A DNA stretch of 11,217 bases, taken from NCBI GenBank assembly GCA_027295745.1, contig JAPUKI010000263.1:1-11217 (forward strand), written 5' to 3'. Every line of letters begins with the position of its first letter. The first letter of the stretch is position 1. Shown one piece after another: positions 6,689 to 11,217 of this stretch. The DNA comes from Acidobacteriota bacterium. GTDB lineage: Bacteria > Acidobacteriota > UBA6911 > RPQK01 > JADFOI01. The translations under genes were made by a program, and so were the position numbers. Under the pieces are notes generated by a model. It was not told the DNA's origin, searched no databases, and saw only the letters and a list, made by a program, of their open reading frames with translations.

Positions 6689-6903
6689 TTACTGAACCCC
6701 TGTTCCTTCTCTTTCTCCTTTTCCTTCTCCGTCAATACTGTCTTGATTCGGGCCAGGTCCTTGCGAACCTGTCCTATCTTCATCACATTCTCCAGTTGCC
6801 CGGTCGCCTTTTGAAGGCGCAGGCGGAAAAGCTGTTCTGAAGAGGCTGCCGCCTCTGTCTCCAGCTCTTCCCTGGACATTTCTCTGAACTTTGAAGCTTT
6901 CAT
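6685..6903 (-). CDS. rpmC: 50S ribosomal protein L29
   Basis: Small helical-hairpin protein at the tunnel exit next to L23, where SRP and trigger factor dock. It has 72 aa; the family range is about 60-75. The family pattern is MKASKFREMSREELETEAAA, LFRLRLQKATGQLENV (residues 25-40) and GQVRKDLARIKTVL (44-57). The C-terminus is unusual: an alternating Glu-Lys tract, E59 to E67, followed by QGFSK. It is encoded by a purine-only tract of GAGAAG-like hexamers. The ATG at 6903 overlaps the rplP TGA as ATGA, and the TGA stop overlaps the rpsQ ATG. The gene is therefore coupled on both sides. Confidence 0.95.
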   Translation of the reverse strand: MKASKFREMSREELETEAAASSEQLFRLRLQKATGQLENVMKIGQVRKDLARIKTVLTEKEKEKEKEQGFSK

Positions 6904-7316
6904 TTTGCACCGTACCGGGTCACAACTTTGGTTTTCAGTGACAGCTTCTGAGAGGCTAACCTCAGCGCCTCACGGGCAACCTCTTCACTCAAACCATCCA
7001 CCTCGTAAAGAATCCTGCCCGGTCGAATCACCGCCACCCATCCTTCCGGAGCTCCCTTTCCCTTCCCCATCCGGGTTTCCGCAGGCTTCTTGGTAAAGGG
7101 CTTATCCGGGAAAATGCGGATCCACACCTTACCACCTCGCTTTGCATAGCGAGTAATAGCAATCCGCGCAGCCTCAATCTGCCGGTTCGAAATTCTACCC
7201 GGTTCCAGAGCTTTCAGACCATACTGACCAAAATCGACGGTGTATCCCTTACTTGCCTTACCCTTGGTCCGACCTTTCTGCTGCTTTCTAAACTTCACCT
7301 TCTTGGGCATTAACAT
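6900..7316 (-). CDS. rplP: 50S ribosomal protein L16
   Basis: Large-subunit protein at the A-site side of the peptidyl-transferase region and central protuberance. The length of 138 aa is canonical. The MLMPKKVKFRKQQKGRTKGK start, QIEAARIAITRYAKRGGKVW (residues 47-66) and RMGKGKGAPEGWVAVIRPGR (82-101) are all intact. The second ATG (7310) is internal by family alignment; the ATG at 7316 gives the normal MLMPK start. GGGGGC lies 5 nt before it inside the end of rpsC, and the junction with rpsC is 2 nt. The TGA stop overlaps the rpmC ATG. Confidence 0.98.
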   Translation of the reverse strand: MLMPKKVKFRKQQKGRTKGKASKGYTVDFGQYGLKALEPGRISNRQIEAARIAITRYAKRGGKVWIRIFPDKPFTKKPAETRMGKGKGAPEGWVAVIRPGRILYEVDGLSEEVAREALRLASQKLSLKTKVVTRYGAK

Positions 7317-7318
7317 GA

Positions 7319-7969
7319 TTAGCCCCCACTGGGTTGGTCTTTTGTATCAAAGATATCCCCTTTATAGACCCAAACTTTTACGCCGATCACTCCGTAGCTG
7401 GTAAAAGCTTCAGCAAATCCATAATCGATATCCGCTCTGAGCGTATGTAGGGCCAAACGCCCCTGCAGATACCACTCCGCACGGGCGATTTCCGCTCCAT
7501 TGAGTCTTCCTGCACAGCGCACTTTGATGCCTTGGGCACCAAACCTCACACTCGTGTCCACCGCCCGGCGCATCGCTCTTCGGAAGGCCACTCGCTTCAC
7601 CAACTGCTGAGCAATCGATTCCGCAACCAGCTGGGCTTCCAGCTCCGGCTTACGCACTTCCTGAATATTGATATACACTTCTCTTCCAGTGGTCACCTGA
7701 AGATCACTTTTGAGCTTGTCAATTTCACTTCCCTTCCGACCAATGATGATCCCGGGGCGAGAGGTATGGACGATGACTGTCAACTTGTTGGCCGCTCGTT
7801 CGATCTCAATACGGGAGATTCCAGCGTGGTAAAAACGACGTTTCAGTTCGGCCTTGATCTTCAGGTCCTCGTGCAACAGTCGCCCATAGTTTTTTGTGGC
7901 GAACCACCTGGACTTCCAGGTAAAATGATAGCCAAGCCGAAATCCGTAAGGATGGACTTTTTGACCCAC
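7319..7969 (-). CDS. rpsC: 30S ribosomal protein S3
   Basis: Small-subunit head protein lining the mRNA entry tunnel. It has 216 aa, as expected. It starts MGQKVHPYGFRLG. The type II KH domain includes RPGIIIGRKGSEIDKLK (residues 71-87) with the GRKG loop at 77-80. The C-terminal domain contains GIKVRCAGRLNGAEIAR and the IGVKVWVYKGDIF end. The start codon is GTG (7969), fixed by the invariant MGQKVHP. AAGGAGT (7974-7980) lies 4 nt upstream inside the rplV end, and only 2 nt separate it from the rplV stop. It stops with TAA. Confidence 0.98.
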   Translation of the reverse strand: MGQKVHPYGFRLGYHFTWKSRWFATKNYGRLLHEDLKIKAELKRRFYHAGISRIEIERAANKLTVIVHTSRPGIIIGRKGSEIDKLKSDLQVTTGREVYINIQEVRKPELEAQLVAESIAQQLVKRVAFRRAMRRAVDTSVRFGAQGIKVRCAGRLNGAEIARAEWYLQGRLALHTLRADIDYGFAEAFTSYGVIGVKVWVYKGDIFDTKDQPSGG

Positions 7970-7971
7970 GT

Positions 7972-8328
7972 TTACTCCTTTTCATCCTGTCCATCCGAAA
8001 CTCGGATGGTGATGTGCTTTTGATGTCTTCGCTCTCGAAAGGCACGTCCCATTGGAGCAGGCCGCATTCGCCATTTCCACTTGGTAGCGCCCAAATTCAC
8101 AAACGCCTCCTTCACGAAAAGATCTTCCAGGCTGACAGCCGCAGATTTTACCTCTGCATTGGCAATGGCCGAACGCAGAACCTTTTCAATCGCCCTGGCT
8201 GCGCCTTTGCGAGAGAACTGCAGAATACCCAATGCCTGCTCGACCTTCTTCCCCCGAATGAGATCGATGACCAATCGTGCTTTCTGTGAAGAACCTTTCA
8301 CGTATTTTGCCGTAGCCGTCGCTTCCAT
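7972..8328 (-). CDS. rplV: 50S ribosomal protein L22
   Basis: Assembly protein whose long beta-hairpin lines the nascent-peptide tunnel at its constriction. The 118 aa show SSQKARLVIDLIRGKKVEQA (residues 13-32) and the IEKVLRSAIANAE helix (47-59), which aligns gap-free with E. coli L22. The hairpin tip (about 80-96) reads GATKWKWRMRPAPMGRA. That is two residues longer than the usual G-P-S/T-x-K-R-x-x-P-R-A-x-G-R-A, with two tryptophans and PAP in place of PRA. The tail ends SDGQDEKE. The ATG at 8328 is 7 nt after the rpsS stop with a weak GAGAT site. It stops with TAA next to the rpsC GTG. Confidence 0.96.
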   Translation of the reverse strand: MEATATAKYVKGSSQKARLVIDLIRGKKVEQALGILQFSRKGAARAIEKVLRSAIANAEVKSAAVSLEDLFVKEAFVNLGATKWKWRMRPAPMGRAFRERRHQKHITIRVSDGQDEKE

Positions 8329-8335
8329 GATCTGG

Positions 8336-8620
8336 TTATCTCAAGCGGGCTGCCTTCTCCCTTTTGCCGGTATGACCCTTAAAGGTTCTGGTCGGTGAAA
8401 ACTCTCCCAGTTTATGTCCCACCATGTTTTCGGTAATAAAGACGGGAATAAACTTTCTTCCGTTGTGAACAGCAATGGTATGCCCGACCATCTCCGGAAT
8501 AATGGTAGACCTCCGCGACCAGGTTTTTATGACGATCCTCTCATTGGTTTCATTCAAGTGTTTGATCTTCTTGACAAGATGATCATCCAGAAAAGGCCCT
8601 TTTTTTACTGATCTCGGCAT
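8336..8620 (-). CDS. rpsS: 30S ribosomal protein S19
   Basis: Small-subunit head protein that contacts 23S rRNA across the subunit bridge. It has 94 aa. The start MPRSVKKGPFLDDHLVKKI is canonical. WSRRSTIIPEMVGHTIAVHN (residues 34-53) and GHKLGEFSPTRTFKGH (68-83) complete the signature. An open frame extends 10 codons upstream, but it runs through the palindromic spacer and has no family similarity; the ATG at 8620 has AGGGGA 5 nt upstream. This is the only gene in the cluster separated from its predecessor by a structured spacer, so its initiation may be less coupled to rplB. Confidence 0.97.
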   Translation of the reverse strand: MPRSVKKGPFLDDHLVKKIKHLNETNERIVIKTWSRRSTIIPEMVGHTIAVHNGRKFIPVFITENMVGHKLGEFSPTRTFKGHTGKREKAARLR

Positions 8621-8625
8621 CTTAA

Positions 8626-8631
8626 TCCCCT
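8626..8631 (-). promoter_or_regulatory. Ribosome-binding site of rpsS, adjacent to hairpin
   Basis: AGGGGA on the minus strand, 5 nt before the rpsS ATG. It begins at the first base after the 3' arm of the 16-bp inverted repeat, so a folded hairpin would sit inside the ribosome footprint. Confidence 0.7.
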
Positions 8632-8683
8632 GACAGCTGACAGCTGACAATCGGAAACGGTCTGTTTTCAGCTGTCAGCTGTC
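8632..8683. repeat. 16-bp perfect inverted repeat (hairpin) between rplB and rpsS
   Basis: The left arm 8632-8647 (GACAGCTGACAGCTGA) and right arm 8668-8683 (TCAGCTGTCAGCTGTC) are exact reverse complements around a 20-nt loop. Each arm is a tandem heptamer (GACAGCT twice). The element occupies nearly all of the 68-nt rplB-rpsS gap, starting 5 nt after the rplB stop. It is not followed by a U-run on either strand, so it is not an intrinsic terminator. The palindromic heptamer composition suggests a dispersed intergenic repeat or small non-autonomous element. That origin is an inference and needs a genome-wide copy count. Confidence 0.85.
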
Positions 8684-8688
8684 TGTTG

Positions 8689-9516
8689 TTACCTCTTGTT
8701 GCGTCTGCGCACAATAAACTGTTGCGTTCTTTTGTTGTTGCGGGTCCTGAAGCCCTTCGTCTTCCAGCCCCAGGGCGAGCAGGGATGACGTCCTCCCGAT
8801 GTCTTACCCTCACCTCCACCCATAGGATGGTCTACCGGGTTCATGGCAACACCCCGCACCTTGGGCCGTCGTCCACGCCAGCGATTTGCTCCCGCCTTTC
8901 CGAGGGACACATTCTCATAATCCAGATTTCCAATCTGGCCCACGCTGGCCCGGCACAGGATGTGTACCCTCCGAACTTCTCCTGAGGGCAGCTTGATCTG
9001 TACGTAGTTCCCTTCTTTAGCCACCAGCTGTGCTGATGCTCCGGCACAGCGCGCTAACTGCCCGCCTCTTCCCCGAGTCAATTCGATGTTGTGAATGATC
9101 GTACCCAGCGGGATGTTGATCATGGGTAAATTGTTTCCCGGCACAATGTCGGAGTCGGGTCCAGAAATGACCTGATCACCCGGACTCAAGCCCAGGGGAG
9201 CCAAGATGTACCGTTTCTCCCCATCCACGTAGTGCAAGCGGGCGATTCGAGCGCTCCGGTTCGGATCGTACTCAATGGCAACGATCGTGGCCGGGATTCC
9301 ATCTTTATCCCGCTTGTAATCAATGATCCGATACTTGCGTTTGTGACCTCCCCCGCGGCGTCTGACCGAAATGCTTCCATGGTCATTCCGCCCACTGATT
9401 CGCTTTTTTCCCCGAGTCAGACTCTTGAGGGGCTTGATATCCGTTAAGCCCTCCTGGGTTTGAACGGTCCGAAAGCGAGATCCCGGAGAAGTCGGCTTGT
9501 AGCGCTTAATGCCCAT
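8689..9516 (-). CDS. rplB: 50S ribosomal protein L2
   Basis: Largest and among the most conserved 50S proteins, needed for subunit association and peptidyl-transferase assembly. The length of 275 aa is canonical. MGIKRYKPTSPGSRF, GRNDHGSISVRRRGGGHKRK (residues 42-61), and the SH3-like domain with APLGLSPGDQV (106-116) and NIPLGTIIHNIE (134-145) are visible. The C-terminal signature AMNPVDHPMGGGEGKTSGGR (224-243) contains His230, matching the functionally important histidine of E. coli L2. The next position is HPM rather than HPH, a known variant in several phyla. A weak AAGGTG lies 11 nt before the ATG at 9516. It stops with TAA. Confidence 0.98.
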   Translation of the reverse strand: MGIKRYKPTSPGSRFRTVQTQEGLTDIKPLKSLTRGKKRISGRNDHGSISVRRRGGGHKRKYRIIDYKRDKDGIPATIVAIEYDPNRSARIARLHYVDGEKRYILAPLGLSPGDQVISGPDSDIVPGNNLPMINIPLGTIIHNIELTRGRGGQLARCAGASAQLVAKEGNYVQIKLPSGEVRRVHILCRASVGQIGNLDYENVSLGKAGANRWRGRRPKVRGVAMNPVDHPMGGGEGKTSGGRHPCSPWGWKTKGFRTRNNKRTQQFIVRRRNKR

Positions 9517-9521
9517 AGATC

Positions 9522-9824
9522 TTAAACACCTTCAAAAAACTCAATAGACTTTTGGCCCGGTTTCAAGGTGACATAGGCCTTCTTCCAGCCCGGTCGTCGA
9601 CCTCGACTTTGTCCCTGTCTCTTTATTTTCCCCAGAAAATTTGCCGTCCTCACCTTCTCCACCTGAACCTCGAAAATCTGCTCCACCGCCTCTTTGATAC
9701 GTTGCTTGTTTGCGCTTTTGCGCACCTGAAAGGCAATGACCCGTCCGTTGCTCTGCTCTTTTCTGAGTGTGCTTTTTTCCGTGACGTGCGGATAACGCAG
9801 AATGTCGTAAGGGCCTTCCATCAT
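9522..9824 (-). CDS. rplW: 50S ribosomal protein L23
   Basis: Tunnel-exit protein that docks trigger factor and SRP. The 100 aa carry the family start YDILRYPHVTEKSTL (residues 6-20) and FQVRKSANKQRIKEAVEQIF (32-51). The basic loop GKIKRQGQSRGRRPGWKKAY and the terminal LKPGQKSIEFFEGV follow. The frame is open upstream into rplD, but AGGAGGT (9834-9840) lies 9 nt before the ATG at 9824 and fixes the start. A second ATG follows at once (9821). The ATG overlaps the rplD TGA as ATGA. It stops with TAA. Confidence 0.97.
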   Translation of the reverse strand: MMEGPYDILRYPHVTEKSTLRKEQSNGRVIAFQVRKSANKQRIKEAVEQIFEVQVEKVRTANFLGKIKRQGQSRGRRPGWKKAYVTLKPGQKSIEFFEGV

Positions 9825-10447
9825 CTCTGCAGCACCTCCTGCAGTGCCAAGATTGCACGTTTGGTGACCAGAAAGTGTCGGCAATTCATGAGATCGTAAA
9901 CGTTCAAGCCCCCCGTAGCCACCAACTTCACTCCAGGCACATTTCGAGAGCTCAAGTAGAGGTTCCGATTCTCACGATCATCCATCAGCAACACTTTCTT
10001 ATCCAGCTTAAAGTTCTCCAGGACGCTCAAGAACTCCTGGGTTCGATGAGACTCTAAAGAGAAATCTTCCAAGACCGTCAGACTCTGGTTTCTCAATTTA
10101 TCGCTGAGCACTAATTTCATGGCACCGCGACGTTTCTTCTTCGGAAAAGCCTGTGTGTAATTGCGGGGAGTCGGCCCAAAAGTTGTCCCCCCTGCCCTCC
10201 AGAGAGGGCTGCGGATGGTTCCTGCTCGAGCCCGGCCTGTCCCTTTCTGTCTCCAGGGCTTTCTCCCCCCGCCCCGCACCTGGGCACGCCCCTTGGTGGC
10301 GTGGGTCCCCTTGCGCTGGGCTGCCAGGTAGGCTCTCACCGCTTCCCAGACAAGTGTTTCACTGGCACTGTAGTTGAAGACCTGGTCGGCCAACTTCAAC
10401 TTCTCGACCACCTTGTTTTTCAGATTCTTCACTTCTACTTCGGCCAT
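9821..10447 (-). CDS. rplD: 50S ribosomal protein L4
   Basis: Large-subunit protein whose extended loop reaches the tunnel constriction opposite L22. In E. coli it also represses the S10 operon. The 208 aa include the tunnel loop GGGRKPWRQKGTGRARAGTI (residues 59-78) and SPLWRAGGTTFGP (80-92). The C-terminal nucleotide-fold part contains DNRNLYLSSRN-like and GLNVYDLMNCRHFLVTK stretches. Lys63 in the loop corresponds to the position where macrolide resistance arises in E. coli; it is unaltered. I chose the ATG at 10447. A GTG four codons earlier (10459), directly after the rplC stop, is an alternative; neither has a strong Shine-Dalgarno sequence. The TGA stop overlaps the rplW ATG. Confidence 0.95.
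   Translation of the reverse strand: MAEVEVKNLKNKVVEKLKLADQVFNYSASETLVWEAVRAYLAAQRKGTHATKGRAQVRGGGRKPWRQKGTGRARAGTIRSPLWRAGGTTFGPTPRNYTQAFPKKKRRGAMKLVLSDKLRNQSLTVLEDFSLESHRTQEFLSVLENFKLDKKVLLMDDRENRNLYLSSRNVPGVKLVATGGLNVYDLMNCRHFLVTKRAILALQEVLQR
9834..9840 (-). promoter_or_regulatory. Ribosome-binding site of rplW
   Basis: AGGAGGT on the minus strand, the strongest Shine-Dalgarno match in the window. It lies inside the end of rplD, 9 nt before the first of two adjacent ATGs. It rules out the longer upstream open frame as the rplW start. Confidence 0.8.
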
Positions 10448-10459
10448 AGTTCTTGCCAC

Positions 10460-11125
10460 TTATTCAACAGATCCGTGGTTTTTGGATGCCTCTACCAAGG
10501 AAGGAGTGATAGATACATAGCCGCCACGGCTACCGGGAATTGCTCCTTTGACCAACAACAGATGATCTTCTTCAAAGATTTCAACTACTTTCAAATTGCG
10601 GACCGTGCAACGCTTGTTTCCCATCCTCCCGGGCATTTTCATGCCCGGCATAACCCGGCTGGGATAAGCGCTGGCGCCGATAGATCCGGGTGCCCGGTGA
10701 AACATGGAACCATGAGTAGCCTTTCCCCCGTGGTGCCCATGGCGCTTCATCACACCTTGAAATCCGCGCCCGATGGTATGGCCCATGACATCCACCACGT
10801 CATCCGCTTGAAAGAGGTTCTGGACCAGGACTTGATCACCGACATTGACCTGGTCCTCTTTGCTCTCTGTAAAGGAGAACTCTCTCAAGAGGCGCGTCGG
10901 GGGAACGCCGGCCTTCTTGAAGTGGCCCTCCAACGGATTGTTGACTTATCGTTTCTTTTTCTCCACCAAACCCAGTTGAACTGAATCGTAACCCTCTTTC
11001 TCCAAGGTCTTCTTCTGTACAACGATGCAGGGTCCAGCTTGAATAATAGTCACAGGGATGGCGTTCCCGTCTTCGTCAAAGACCTGCGTCATCCCCAGCT
11101 TTTTCCCGATTAGGCCTTCCACCAT
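10460..11125 (-). CDS. rplC: 50S ribosomal protein L3, interrupted by an in-frame TAA at codon 60
   Basis: Assembly-initiating large-subunit protein whose long loop approaches the peptidyl-transferase centre. The full frame of 221 codons matches the family length, but codon 60 is TAA (10946-10948). Upstream is the canonical N-terminus MVEGLIGKKLGMTQVFDEDG, ending VQLGLVEKKKR (residues 49-59). Directly after the stop, in the same frame, comes VNNPLEGHFKKAGV (61-74), then GRGFQGVMKRHG (119-130), RAPGSIGA (144-151) and PGMKMPGRMG (160-169). No bases are missing, so this is a substitution-type stop rather than a frameshift. Relatives have Arg-Val or Lys-Val here, and AAA-to-TAA is one change. TAA ends ten other genes here, including rpsJ. 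A read error, an unfixed mutation, read-through or a true split are all possible; error is the simplest. The ATG at 11125 is 3 nt after rpsJ. Confidence 0.93.
10946..10948 (-). other. Premature in-frame stop codon (TAA) in rplC
   Basis: Reading minus-strand codons 57-63 of rplC gives AAG AAA CGA TAA GTC AAC AAT (K K R stop V N N). The TAA separates two halves that align continuously to L3. The next possible initiator downstream is a TTG at 10933, with no Shine-Dalgarno sequence before it. Confidence 0.9.
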
Positions 11126-11128
11126 GGC

Positions 11129-11217
11129 TTATTCCTTGTCTGCCCCGAAAGCTTTAATCTCCACATCGATGGCTGCCGGGAGATCCAACTTCATCAAAGC
11201 ATCCACTGTTTGAGGAG
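11129..11217 (-). CDS. rpsJ: 30S ribosomal protein S10, C-terminal end (cut by window edge)
   Basis: Small-subunit head protein that also acts as NusE in transcription antitermination. Only the last 28 codons and the TAA stop are visible. PQTVDALMKLDLPAAIDVEI matches the conserved C-terminal end of S10 (TxKTVDALMxLDLPAGVDVEI). It carries a short additional tail, KAFGADKE, several residues longer than in E. coli. The AAGGAA of its last codons doubles as the ribosome-binding site for rplC, whose ATG follows after 3 nt. Its location upstream of rplC is the standard S10 operon order. Confidence 0.93.
   Translation of the reverse strand, partial: PQTVDALMKLDLPAAIDVEIKAFGADKE

Noticed and set aside
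8632..8683. Intrinsic terminator between rplB and rpsS
   Set aside because: The stem is strong, but no U-run follows on either strand, and termination here would cut off most of an essential operon.
10301..10984. Plus-strand open frame of 227 codons across rplC and rplD
   Set aside because: It lies antisense to two clearly conserved ribosomal protein frames, shows no recognisable family, and has low-complexity His/Leu-rich composition typical of an opposite-strand shadow.
10460..11125. Stop-codon reassignment (TAA as sense) or a frameshift as explanation for the L3 break
   Set aside because: TAA ends ten other genes in the window at correct family lengths, and TAG and TGA are also used as stops. 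The two L3 halves are in the same frame without inserted or deleted bases, so neither reassignment nor a frameshift fits.

Overview
This window is one continuous stretch of a bacterial S10-spc ribosomal protein gene cluster, transcribed entirely from the minus strand (right to left). It holds 24 genes, 22 of them complete. The order from upstream to downstream is rpsJ (3' end only), rplC, rplD, rplW, rplB, rpsS, rplV, rpsC, rplP, rpmC, rpsQ, rplN, rplX, rplE, rpsZ-type rpsN, rpsH, rplF, rplR, rpsE, rpmD, rplO, secY, adk, map (5' end only).

This is the ancestral bacterial order, with adk and map placed directly after secY. It excludes an E. coli-like gammaproteobacterium, where adk and map lie elsewhere. 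S14 is the short zinc-binding type, L24 carries a C-terminal zinc ribbon and adenylate kinase has a zinc-binding lid. SecY is long (472 aa) and ends in a basic tail. By eye this fits a mid-GC Gram-negative phylum such as Acidobacteriota, Methylomirabilota or Nitrospirota, but that is a low-confidence guess and no close relative was recognised.

Layout: 8692-11217 is the first half of the S10 block (S10 tail, L3, L4, L23, L2). Positions 8621-8688 form the only real gap, filled by a perfect 16-bp inverted repeat. Positions 6431-8620 run from S19 to S17, 2454-6426 hold the spc block L14 to L15, and 1-2454 hold secY, adk and the start of map. Nearly all junctions are 0-22 nt or overlap as ATGA, GTGA, TAATG or TGATG, so the cluster reads as one translationally coupled transcript. 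No promoter, intrinsic terminator, RNA gene, CRISPR array or mobile gene was seen. There is no stretch above 300 bases without a gene.

The genes jointly make the core of both ribosomal subunits, the protein-conducting channel (SecY), nucleotide homeostasis (Adk) and N-terminal methionine removal (Map). The content is ordinary housekeeping, and I see no undescribed system. The points worth a second look are an in-frame TAA at codon 60 of rplC (L3), the palindromic hairpin abutting the rpsS ribosome-binding site, a two-residue lengthening of the tunnel-lining loop of L22, and a 10-bp tandem duplication that fills the rplX-rplE spacer.
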